Below, one piece after another: positions 16,347 to 25,843 of a DNA stretch of 64,000 bases. Position 1 is the first letter of the stretch, and each line of letters starts with the position of its first letter. This DNA comes from Streptomyces sp. CC208A (GTDB lineage: Bacteria; Actinomycetota; Actinomycetes; Streptomycetales; Streptomycetaceae), in assembly GCF_030010625.1 (NCBI RefSeq), contig NZ_JASCXN010000029.1, forward strand, positions 47,766 to 111,765. Direction: 5' to 3'. The translations under genes were made by a program, and so were the position numbers. The notes under the pieces are model-generated. The model did not search any database, was not told where the DNA came from, and saw nothing but the letters and a program-made list of their open reading frames with translations.

Positions 16347-18347
16347 ATGACAGCACCAGGAGTGAGGGGAGGGGTGCCGGTGGGCCGGAGGCTGCCGCTG
16401 GGCGAGGGGGAGGCGGCTCGTACCGCCTGCGCGCCCGTCCTGCTCCGGGCGGGTGTGGACGAGAAGACCGGGGAGGTCCTCACCGCGGCCGTTCTGGCCG
16501 AACGCGTGGGCTGGTGCGCCGATCTGGTGGCCGGGATGACCGGTGCGCTGCTGTCCGGGCACTGGAACGCCGCCGACGTCGATGCGCTGGCCTCCGGCGT
16601 GGACGGTGGCGGACGCAGCCTGCCGTCGCAGGCGTGGATGGCGCTGCGGCGCCTGGGCTGGAGTGTCGCCCCGCCGGACGGGGTACGGGTCAACGACCGG
16701 ATCGTGCGGATGGCCCAGGAGCAGGCCGGACGCGTGCTGCGGTCGGTGAAATGGCGCGCCGATGTCGTGGCCGGTGTGCTGGCGGCCTGGCCCGCCGACC
16801 CGGACAAACGCATCCCGCAGGAGTGGGACCAGGTACGGGCCGCGGTCCCGGGCGGGGAGCACCTGCCCTCCAGTGTGATCCGTTCCCGCACCCGCCAGAT
16901 CGTCTCCTTCGTGTGCAGGCACGGGCACCTTCCGGCCGGTGTGTTCGAGCTGGAACCCTCGCCGGGTGCGGCGCGGATGCTGCTGCTCGCCGCGTGCGAC
17001 GGCCAGCAGGCCACCCTCGAACGCTCCGACGACAGGCACCGGGCGCTACTGCGCCTCCAGCTCCCCCTCCGGCCCGACCCCGCTTCGTACCGCGACTGGA
17101 CGTGGGTCGCCTGCCCGGTCCAGCTGCCGTCCACGGTCCCCGCGGACGCGCTCCTCCACCTGCCCACCCTGCGCCCCACCGGCGGAAGAGTCCGCGCCGA
17201 CCTCGCCTTCACCCACCCCGTACCGAGGACGAAGCGCACCGGCCACACCGTGGCCCTCGGCGTGGACTGGGGCCTGAACACCCTGCTGTCCGCAGGTGCG
17301 GCCCGGCTGCACGGCGACGGACGGATCACCGCCCTCGGTGCCGGGGCGCAGTTCCGGGCCGCCGGGGTGCTGGCCAAACAGCACCGGCTGCGCCGCATCT
17401 CCGAGCACCTGCACGCCAAGACCGGCCACTACACCCGGCTTGCCGACCCCGCCCTGAACACCAAGGCGGAACAACTGGCCGAGGAGACCCGGCGTGTCTC
17501 GCAGCGCCGCTCCCATCTCAACGACGCCTTGGCCTGGTCCGCCGCCCGGTGGGCCGTGGACCAGGCCGTCGCGGCCGGGGCCACGGTCATCTACCTGGAA
17601 GACCTGCGCTCTTTGGAAGCCAAAGGGATGGGCCGCACCCACAACACCCGCCTGTCCCAGACGGTGCGCGGGAAGATCGCCGACCGGATGCGGCACCTGG
17701 CCGCCGAAGCGGGCATCGCCGTGGTCACCGTCCCGCCCCGCAACACCTCCAAACACTGCCCGCACTGCCTCACGCCCTTGCGGCACCGCAAGGCCCCCGA
17801 CCGGCCCACCACGGCGGGCTGGAAATGGGCCATCTGCCCCAACCCCGCATGCCGTTGGCAGGGCGACCGGGACCAGGGCGCCTGGCGGCGGATCGCCGCA
17901 CGTGGCCTGACCCACCAGGCCCGGACCGTCACCGACCGCACCAGCGGGCAGACGGTCATCCGCACGGTGGTGGACAAGCTCGAAACCGCAGCGGTCATCA
18001 CGACCGCCCCGAGGACCAGCCGGGCTGACCGGTCCAAGACCGGCCCGACCTGGCCGCGTACCAACCGCCCCGCGCCCAGGCGACGCGGGGTTCCCTCCCC
18101 GGCGGGCCCCTCATGCGGCCCCGCCGGCCGGCGTCCGGAGGGACACGCACCAACGGACCGGCCCCGGCTGCCCCGCGCGGCCCACCGGCACCAGGACGTG
18201 GCCACGATCAGCACACCCACCACCGGCCGACACCGGCCACGAGGAGCAGCACGGGGCGCCGGATTCCACCTCCACGCCCACGCCTCCCCACCCAGGTGGA
18301 CCGAACCCGAGCCAAACTCTACGGTCTGCTCGGGTTCGCTCAACTGA
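16347..18347 (+). CDS. tnpB: TnpB family RNA-guided endonuclease
   Basis: A large (666-residue) TnpB-like protein, the family of transposon-encoded nucleases related to Cas12. The RuvC acidic residues all appear present: D307 in LGVDWGLNTLL, E418 in VIYLEDLRSL, D509 in GDRDQGAW. A zinc ribbon lies between the last two (C471, C474, C497, C502). The N-terminal 290 residues are longer than in typical 400-residue TnpBs. The last 100 residues are Arg/Pro-rich and low-complexity and probably overlie the guide RNA. The start may be ATG 16347 or GTG 16374, which has GGAG at a better distance. No transposase partner is seen. Confidence 0.8.
   Translation: MTAPGVRGGVPVGRRLPLGEGEAARTACAPVLLRAGVDEKTGEVLTAAVLAERVGWCADLVAGMTGALLSGHWNAADVDALASGVDGGGRSLPSQAWMALRRLGWSVAPPDGVRVNDRIVRMAQEQAGRVLRSVKWRADVVAGVLAAWPADPDKRIPQEWDQVRAAVPGGEHLPSSVIRSRTRQIVSFVCRHGHLPAGVFELEPSPGAARMLLLAACDGQQATLERSDDRHRALLRLQLPLRPDPASYRDWTWVACPVQLPSTVPADALLHLPTLRPTGGRVRADLAFTHPVPRTKRTGHTVALGVDWGLNTLLSAGAARLHGDGRITALGAGAQFRAAGVLAKQHRLRRISEHLHAKTGHYTRLADPALNTKAEQLAEETRRVSQRRSHLNDALAWSAARWAVDQAVAAGATVIYLEDLRSLEAKGMGRTHNTRLSQTVRGKIADRMRHLAAEAGIAVVTVPPRNTSKHCPHCLTPLRHRKAPDRPTTAGWKWAICPNPACRWQGDRDQGAWRRIAARGLTHQARTVTDRTSGQTVIRTVVDKLETAAVITTAPRTSRADRSKTGPTWPRTNRPAPRRRGVPSPAGPSCGPAGRRPEGHAPTDRPRLPRAAHRHQDVATISTPTTGRHRPRGAARGAGFHLHAHASPPRWTEPEPNSTVCSGSLN
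18230..18344 (+). ncRNA. Putative omega (reRNA) scaffold of TnpB
   Basis: TnpB proteins use an RNA made from the 3' end of the element, whose last scaffold bases abut a guide read from flanking DNA. Here the 3' end of the gene has a strong hairpin at 18303-18337 and ends GCTCAAC at 18338-18344. The predicted guide would start at about 18345 and read toward ftsH. The 5' limit is arbitrary. This is inferred from the family, not shown. Confidence 0.4.
18303..18337 (+). repeat. Right-end hairpin of the TnpB element
   Basis: GAACCCGAGC (18303-18312) and GCTCGGGTTC (18328-18337) form a perfect 10-bp stem with a 15-nt loop. It sits 7 bp before the tnpB stop. It would serve as the subterminal transposition hairpin and as part of the guide RNA scaffold. 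Confidence 0.7.
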
Positions 18348-18410
18348 TCAGAGACGCTAAAACCTGCGGGGCGCGGCTTCCATTCCGGGGCCGGGGCCGG
18401 GGCTCCGGGG

Positions 18411-20429
<2,019 letters not shown>

Positions 20430-20541
20430 CCATACGGAGCGAGAACGCCCCGTCCCTCCTGCCCGTAGGTAAATGCTGCTGTGAGAGCCGCAGTATGAAA
20501 AAGCTGTTCTTCGGAAGGTACCTCAGCCTCGTCGCCCGCGA

Positions 20542-20616
20542 CCGCCTTCCCGTGGTTCAACGGAGGGAAGGCGGCGCGGGTTCCCCGTACGTCCTCCGTG
20601 CGGGGAACGTACGGGG
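20542..20616 (-). terminator. Tandem hairpins between hpt and ftsH
   Basis: Two hairpins lie downstream of the hpt stop. One is CCCCGTACGT (20583-20592) with ACGTACGGGG (20607-20616), loop 14 nt. The other is CCGCCTTCCC (20542-20551) with GGGAAGGCGG (20565-20574), loop 13 nt. Together they probably terminate or attenuate hpt transcripts, leaving ftsH to start from its own promoter. Confidence 0.6.
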
Positions 20617-20624
20617 GCGGTCGT

Positions 20625-21188
20625 TCAGCCGCCGTAGACGTGGGGGGCGAGCGTGCCGACGAAGGGGAGGTTCCGGTACTTCTCGGCGTAGTCGAGGCCG
20701 TAGCCGACGACGAACTCGTTGGGGATGTCGAAACCGATCCACTTGACGTCGATGGCGACCTTGGCGGCCTCGGGCTTGCGCAGCAGGGTGCAGACCTCCA
20801 GGGAGGCCGGCTCGCGCGAGCCGAGGTTCGACAGGAGCCAGGACAGGGTCAGGCCGGAGTCGATGATGTCCTCGACGATCAGGACGTGCTTGCCCTTGAT
20901 GTCGGTGTCGAGGTCCTTGAGGATGCGGACGACGCCCGAGGACTGGGTGCCGGCGCCGTAGGAGGAGACGGCCATCCAGTCCATGGTGACGGGGGTGGAC
21001 AGGGCGCGTGCCAGGTCCGCCATCACCATCACGGCGCCCTTGAGGACTCCGACGATGAGCAGGTCCTTGCCCGCGTATTCCGCGTCGATCTTCGCGGCCA
21101 GCTCGGCCAGCTTGGCGTCGATCTCTTCCTTGGTGATGAGCACCGACTGGAGGTCGGTGCCCATGTCCTTCTCGTTCACCCGGGTCAC
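20625..21188 (-). CDS. hpt: Hypoxanthine phosphoribosyltransferase
   Basis: A 187-residue purine salvage enzyme that forms IMP or GMP from hypoxanthine or guanine and PRPP. The PRPP-binding loop VLIVEDIIDSGLTLSWLL is intact, and a PPi-loop region (VGVLKGAVMVMADL) and a flexible-loop block (DWMAVSSYG) are present. The start is uncertain: GTG at 21186-21188 (VTRVNEKDMG) is given, with a nearby GTG or the ATG of MGTDLQS also possible. It follows tilS after 17 bp, as in other actinobacteria. Confidence 0.96.
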   Translation of the reverse strand: MTRVNEKDMGTDLQSVLITKEEIDAKLAELAAKIDAEYAGKDLLIVGVLKGAVMVMADLARALSTPVTMDWMAVSSYGAGTQSSGVVRILKDLDTDIKGKHVLIVEDIIDSGLTLSWLLSNLGSREPASLEVCTLLRKPEAAKVAIDVKWIGFDIPNEFVVGYGLDYAEKYRNLPFVGTLAPHVYGG

Positions 21189-21205
21189 TTTCGTTGCAGC
21201 GTGCG

Positions 21206-22273
21206 TCAGCCTTGCCGGATGACCAGTCTGCCACCCTGGCGGCGGGCTTCGACCCGGCCGGGCAGGTTGATGGCGCCCTGGCCGCGCCAGCCGGTGATGA
21301 GCCGGTCGAGTTCTTCGATGTGGCGGGCGAAGAGGGAGCCGGCGGGGGCGCCCTCGGCGATCACGGCGCGGCGCAGGACGCGGCGGCGTACGGCGGGGGG
21401 CAGGCCGGAGAGCTTGTCGCAGGCGAGGGTGCCGGTCTCGTCGCGTACGGCGGTCTCGGCGTCGGCGGCCCAGGTGTCGAGGGCGTCGGCGTCGTCGCGG
21501 GAGAGCTGGGCCGTCCGGGCGAGGGCTTCGACGACGCCTTTGCCGAGCGCCTTCTCCAGGGCGGGGAGGCCCTCGTGGCGGAGGCGGGAGCGGGTGTAGG
21601 CGGGGTCGCTGTTGTGCGGGTCGTCCCAGACGGCGAGTTCCTGGGCGATGCAGGCCTTGCGGACGGTCTGCCGGTCGAGCTGCAGGAAGGGGCGGCGGTA
21701 GCGGCCGCGGGCGCCGGAGACGGCGGCCATGCCGGAGAGGGAGCGGATGCCGGAGCCCCGGGCGAGGCCGAGGAGGACGGTCTCGGCCTGGTCGTCGCGG
21801 GTGTGGCCGAGGAGGACCGCGGCAGCGCCGTGGCGTTCGGCGGCGGCGTCGAGGGCGGCGTACCGGGCGTCGCGGGCGGCGGCCTCGGGCCCGACCCGCC
21901 GCCCACCACCGCCCGTGTAGGAGGCGCCGTGCGCCGCTGCCCTGGATTCGCGGCCGACGGTGACCGTGACGGCCTCGACGGGGGCGAGGCCGAGGGCGGT
22001 CATGCGGTCGGCGACCTCGGCGGCGCGGTCGGCGGAGCCGTCCTGGAGGCCGTGGTCGACGGTGACGCCGCCGGCCCGGACGGGAAGTTTGCGGGCCTCG
22101 AAGGCGAGGGCGGAGGCGAGCGCCATGGAGTCGGCTCCGCCGGAGCAGGCGACGAGCACGAGGGGGTGTGTGTCGCGGGGGGCGGAGGGGCCGGTGGGGT
22201 GCTCGGTGAGGACGTCGTGGAGTACGCGGCGGACCGCCAGGCGTATCGCCGCGACCGCAGGATGGGGACCCAT
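21206..22273 (-). CDS. tilS: tRNA(Ile)-lysidine synthetase
   Basis: A 355-residue N-type ATP pyrophosphatase that modifies C34 of tRNA-Ile(CAU) to lysidine, letting it read AUA. The PP-loop is SGGADS (44-49). Further marks are the GVTVDHGLQ block, HTRDDQAETVLLGLARGSG and DPHNSDPAYTRSRLRHE. The C-terminal part is short, as in other actinobacterial TilS. The ATG at 22271-22273 follows AAGGGC. It heads the tilS-hpt pair. Confidence 0.95.
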   Translation of the reverse strand: MGPHPAVAAIRLAVRRVLHDVLTEHPTGPSAPRDTHPLVLVACSGGADSMALASALAFEARKLPVRAGGVTVDHGLQDGSADRAAEVADRMTALGLAPVEAVTVTVGRESRAAAHGASYTGGGGRRVGPEAAARDARYAALDAAAERHGAAAVLLGHTRDDQAETVLLGLARGSGIRSLSGMAAVSGARGRYRRPFLQLDRQTVRKACIAQELAVWDDPHNSDPAYTRSRLRHEGLPALEKALGKGVVEALARTAQLSRDDADALDTWAADAETAVRDETGTLACDKLSGLPPAVRRRVLRRAVIAEGAPAGSLFARHIEELDRLITGWRGQGAINLPGRVEARRQGGRLVIRQG

Positions 22274-22507
22274 GGTTCGGTGCCCTTCGTGAATGGGGTG
22301 GGGTGCCTCGGTCGGAGTCTTAACGATCGGGACGGACGATCGGAATGGGGTGTTCGGTCACTCAGAGTGCGTCGATGGTGACAGAAACGTCGCCCTTACC
22401 CGAGCATTGCACGCCTCACCCCACGGCCAGGGTCCCTCGGATGGGTGATTGGTGGTGCGCTCCGGCGTGTTCCGGCCCGCCCTGATGCCCCCCGTACTGC
22501 TCCTGGG
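22274..22507 (-). promoter_or_regulatory. tilS upstream region
   Basis: A 234-bp gap between the zincin stop and the tilS start, both minus-strand. It contains two close copies of CGATCGG (around 22325 and 22339) and a relatively AT-richer patch near 22310-22400. This is the likely promoter for tilS-hpt; exact boxes were not assigned. Confidence 0.35.
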
Positions 22508-23647
22508 TCAGGAGTCCGCCCTGCGGTGGACGCGGGCGATCCAGTCGGCGGGGGCGGCGATCTCGCTCTTGGTGGGGAGGGTGTTGGGGGAGGTCCAGAC
22601 GCGGTTGAAGCCGTCCATGCCGACCTCGTCGACGACGGCGCGGACGAAGCGTTCGCCGTCGCGGTACTGGCGGAGCTTGGCGTCGAGGCCGAGGAGCTTG
22701 CGCAGGGCGAGGTCGAGGCGGGAGGCGCCGCGGGCGCGGCGCTCCTTGAACTTCTCGCGGATCTCGGCGACGGAGGGGACGACCTGGGGGCCGACGCCGT
22801 CCATGACGTAGTCGGCGTGGCCTTCGAGGAGGGACATGACGGCGGTGAGGCGGCCGAGGATCTCGCGCTGCTCGGGGGTCTGGACGAGTTCGACGAGGGA
22901 GGGGGCGGGGTCGCCCTCCTCGGCCTCGGGGCGGCCGCCGGCGAGGGTCTGGGCGGCTTCGCGGAGGCGTTCGAGGAAGGTGCCGGGGTCGACGTCGGTG
23001 GCGGCGAGGAATGTCTGGATCTCGCCCTGGAGGTGGTCGCGGAGCCAGGGGACGGCGGTGAACTGGGTGCGGTGGGTCTCCTCGTGGAGGCAGACCCAGA
23101 GGCGGAAGTCGTGGGGGGCGACGGCCAGTTCGCGTTCGACGTGGACGATGTTGGGGGCGACGAGGAGGAGCCGGCCGCCGCCTTCGGGGGAGCCGGGGAG
23201 GTCGCGGGTGGCGGGGGCGAAGGTCTCGTACTGGCCGAGGATGCGGGAGGCGAGGAAGGAGAGCAGCATGCCGAGCTCGACGCCGGTGACCTTGCCGCCG
23301 ACGGCGCCGAGGACGGCTCCTCCGGGGGTGGCGGCGCGGCGTTCCTGCATCTTGGCGAGGAGCGGGGTGAGGAGCTCGCGGAAGCCGGCGACGTTGGCCT
23401 TGATCCAGCCGGTGCGGTCGACGACGAGGACGGGGGTGTCGTGCGGGGCGGTGGCCTCGGGGAGCATCCGGGTGTAGGCGCGGACGTGTTCCTCGGCGGC
23501 CTTGGCGTGGCGGCGGAGCTCGGCGACGACGGCGCGGGCCTCGTCGCGGCCGACGTCGGGGCCGGGGCGGACCAGCCTGGTCGCGGTCGCGACCGCGAGG
23601 TTCCAGTCGACCATTCCGGACGTGCCTGCACCACCGATGCTCGTCAT
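22508..23647 (-). CDS. Zinc-dependent metalloprotease-like protein (DUF2342)
   Basis: A 379-residue actinobacterial zincin of the DUF2342 type (sometimes labelled F420 biosynthesis-associated). The predicted metal site is HEETH (residues 188-192) in WVCLHEETHRTQF, with a downstream EGHADYVMDG block that may give the third ligand. No signal peptide is apparent, so it should be cytoplasmic. Its substrate is unknown. Start ATG is at 23645-23647. It lies between dacB and tilS, a conserved neighbourhood. Confidence 0.88.
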   Translation of the reverse strand: MTSIGGAGTSGMVDWNLAVATATRLVRPGPDVGRDEARAVVAELRRHAKAAEEHVRAYTRMLPEATAPHDTPVLVVDRTGWIKANVAGFRELLTPLLAKMQERRAATPGGAVLGAVGGKVTGVELGMLLSFLASRILGQYETFAPATRDLPGSPEGGGRLLLVAPNIVHVERELAVAPHDFRLWVCLHEETHRTQFTAVPWLRDHLQGEIQTFLAATDVDPGTFLERLREAAQTLAGGRPEAEEGDPAPSLVELVQTPEQREILGRLTAVMSLLEGHADYVMDGVGPQVVPSVAEIREKFKERRARGASRLDLALRKLLGLDAKLRQYRDGERFVRAVVDEVGMDGFNRVWTSPNTLPTKSEIAAPADWIARVHRRADS

Positions 23648-23667
23648 GCGTCAACCGTACGGGTTCG

Positions 23668-23683
23668 GGGCCCTTCCGGGCCC
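23668..23683 (-). terminator. Short GC hairpin after dacB
   Basis: GGGCCC-ttcc-GGGCCC forms a compact hairpin in the 58-bp gap between the dacB stop and the zincin start. It could terminate or pause dacB transcription. No T-run follows, as usual in this GC-rich genome. Confidence 0.4.
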
Positions 23684-23705
23684 TCTCCTGCGGGTGGCGT
23701 GGGGG

Positions 23706-25115
23706 TCACTTCTGGCCGGTGAGGGCGGCGGAGAGGCGGTCGAGGGCGGGCTGGGCCCGGTACGGGGAGGGGGTGCGGCCCGCGAGGAAGGCGAAGGCGA
23801 GGAGGCGCCCGTCGGGGGTGACGACGGTGCCGGCGAGGGTGTTGACGCCGGTGAGGGTGCCGGTCTTGGCGCGGACGAGTCCGGCGCCGGCGGGGGCCTG
23901 GCCGTAGCGGCCGGCGAGGGTGCCGGTGAAGCCGCCGACGGGGAGGCCGGTGAGGACGGGCCTGAGGGCGGGGCGGGCGGGGTCGGCCGCGCGGGTGAGG
24001 AGGCCGGTGAGGAGGGCGGCGGAGACGCGGTCGCGGCGGTCGAGTCCGCTGCCGTCGGCGAAGCGGGCGCCGGTGAGGGGGAGGCCGAGGCGGCCGAGTT
24101 CGTCGCGGACGGCCTGCTCGGCGCCGCGGAAGGAGGCGGGCTGCCGGTGGGCGAGGGCGGTCTGCCGGGCGAGGGCTTCGGCGAGGTCGTTGTCGCTGTG
24201 GGTGAGGGTGCGCTCGACGAGGTCGGCGAGGGGGGCGGAGACGGTACGGGCGAGGGGGGCGCCCTTCGGGGTGCGGCCGGGCGCGGGGGCGCCGGTGACC
24301 TTCACTCCGGCGGCGGAGAGGTGGCCGGCGAAGGCGGTGGCGGTGTCGCGGGCGGGGTCGGCGGAGCGGGGGGCGGGTCCGCTGTCGCTGTCGTCGAGGC
24401 GTCCCTCGCGGGTCATGAGGGCGGTGACGGGGGCGAGGTTCTCGTTGGGGCCGATGGGGTGGAGGGCGGGGCCCTTGTAGAGGCTCGTGTCGTAGGCGAG
24501 GCGTACGGAGGTGTGGCCGCGTTCCTTCAGGGCGCGGGCGGTGTCGGCGGCGAGGGCCTTGAGGCGGGCGGGGTCGAGGGTGGGGTCGCCGCCGCCGGTG
24601 AGGGTGACCGCGGTGCCGTCGGGGGCGGCGGTGACGGTGGTGGCGATGCGGTGGTCGGGGCCGAGGGCGGAGAGGGCCGCGACGGTGGTGGCGATCTTGA
24701 TGGTGGAGGCCGGGGTCATGGGGGTGGCGGCGCCCTCCCCGTAGAGCTGCTTCCCGGTGGCGGTGTCGACGACGGAGGCGGTGCGCGAGGTGCCGAGGCC
24801 GGGGTCGGCCAGGAGGGGGACGAGGGTGGGGGCGAGGTCGGCGGGGCGGGTGCCGGGGGCGGCGGGGAGCGCGAGGGCGGCGAGGACCCCGGGGGCGCTG
24901 GGGGCGGGGGCGGGCCCGGCGGGTTCCGGGGCGGCGGGGGCGGCGGCCGGGGCGGGGTGACGCTCGCCACCCGTCGCGGGGGCGGCGGCGCGGGCCCGCT
25001 CGGCCGTACGCTGGCCTCCGTCCCAGGGTCCTGCCGCGGTCGCCGCCGCGGCGGCGATGGCCAGACCGAGCACGGCGGAGCCCGCCGTGAGCCGCCACAC
25101 CCTCGGTTCGGGCAT
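23706..25115 (-). CDS. dacB: D-alanyl-D-alanine carboxypeptidase/endopeptidase (PBP4, S13)
   Basis: A 469-residue class C penicillin-binding protein that trims peptidoglycan cross-link peptides. An N-terminal hydrophobic segment (about 9-28) and an Ala/Pro-rich linker put the enzyme outside the membrane. The three active-site motifs are seen: STIK (137-140), SDN in THSDNDLAEAL, and KTG in VRAKTGTLTG. The ATG at 25113-25115 follows AAAGGGG. Divergent from the pyrophosphatase gene, 102 bp away. Confidence 0.94.
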   Translation of the reverse strand: MPEPRVWRLTAGSAVLGLAIAAAAATAAGPWDGGQRTAERARAAAPATGGERHPAPAAAPAAPEPAGPAPAPSAPGVLAALALPAAPGTRPADLAPTLVPLLADPGLGTSRTASVVDTATGKQLYGEGAATPMTPASTIKIATTVAALSALGPDHRIATTVTAAPDGTAVTLTGGGDPTLDPARLKALAADTARALKERGHTSVRLAYDTSLYKGPALHPIGPNENLAPVTALMTREGRLDDSDSGPAPRSADPARDTATAFAGHLSAAGVKVTGAPAPGRTPKGAPLARTVSAPLADLVERTLTHSDNDLAEALARQTALAHRQPASFRGAEQAVRDELGRLGLPLTGARFADGSGLDRRDRVSAALLTGLLTRAADPARPALRPVLTGLPVGGFTGTLAGRYGQAPAGAGLVRAKTGTLTGVNTLAGTVVTPDGRLLAFAFLAGRTPSPYRAQPALDRLSAALTGQK

Positions 25116-25217
25116 TGCTGACCAGCCCCTTTCGCGATCACGTACGTGCGTGAGGGACACTTAATCACCGCGCGTCGTCGCGAGCATTCACTTGTGTTGA
25201 TTCAGGAGGAGCCACCC

Positions 25218-25709
25218 GTGGAGTTCGACGTTCTCATCGAGATCCCGAAGGGGTCGCGGAACAAGTACGAGGTCGACCACGAGACCGGTCGCATCCGCCT
25301 GGACCGTCGCCTCTTCACGTCGACGGCCTACCCGACCGACTACGGCTACGTGGAGAACACCCTCGGCGAGGACGGTGACCCGCTGGACGCGCTGGTCATC
25401 CTCGACGAGCCGACCTTCCCGGGCTGCCTGATCAAGTGCCGTGCCATCGGCATGTTCCGCATGACGGACGAGGCCGGCGGCGACGACAAGCTGCTGTGCG
25501 TGCCGGCGACGGACCCGCGCATGGAGCACCTGCGCGACATCCACCACGTGCCGGAGTTCGACCGCCTGGAGATCCAGCACTTCTTCGAGGTCTACAAGGA
25601 CCTGGAGCCGGGCAAGTCGGTCGAGGGCGCGGACTGGGTGGGCCGTGCCGAGGCCGAGGCCGAGATCGAGAAGTCGATCGCGCGCGCCAAGGAGCAGGGC
25701 GCTCACTGA
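25218..25709 (+). CDS. ppa: Inorganic pyrophosphatase
   Basis: A 163-residue soluble family I pyrophosphatase that hydrolyses PPi and drives biosynthetic reactions. Motifs include EIPKGSRNKYEVD, the active-site DGDPLDALV and later HHVPEF with an acidic end. The GTG at 25218 follows a strong AGGAGGA. A classic hairpin terminator follows at 25735. Confidence 0.97.
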   Translation: MEFDVLIEIPKGSRNKYEVDHETGRIRLDRRLFTSTAYPTDYGYVENTLGEDGDPLDALVILDEPTFPGCLIKCRAIGMFRMTDEAGGDDKLLCVPATDPRMEHLRDIHHVPEFDRLEIQHFFEVYKDLEPGKSVEGADWVGRAEAEAEIEKSIARAKEQGAH

Positions 25710-25734
25710 CGCTTGATCGTCCGATCGTCGCGTG

Positions 25735-25766
25735 AAGGCGGTGCACCTTTCGGGGTGCACCGCCTT
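25735..25766 (+). terminator. Terminator of ppa
   Basis: AAGGCGGTGCACC (25735-25747) pairs perfectly with GGTGCACCGCCTT (25754-25766) around a 6-nt loop and runs into TTTC. This is a strong intrinsic terminator 25 bp after the ppa stop. Confidence 0.85.
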
Positions 25767-25843
25767 TCGCACATCCGTCGGATGCCCATACTGGAATCCG
25801 CGATTCCCTGATTCCCTGGGTGTGAGACGGAGACGGAGAGAGA

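Larger units (their letters stand above)
16341..18344 (+). mobile_element. TnpB-only insertion element between folE and ftsH
   Basis: The element holds one gene, a TnpB-type nuclease, running against the ftsH-folE direction. No TnpA (Y1 or serine transposase) gene is nearby, so it is either non-autonomous or immobile. The right end is marked by a 10-bp perfect hairpin (18303-18337) followed by CTCAAC, which resembles IS200/IS605 right ends. The left end is not resolved. Boundaries given here are estimates. Confidence 0.55.

Noticed and set aside
23502..25121. 539-codon plus-strand frame over dacB
   Set aside because: It is nearly all Gly, Ala, Glu and Val with no fold pattern. The opposite strand has all three PBP motifs.
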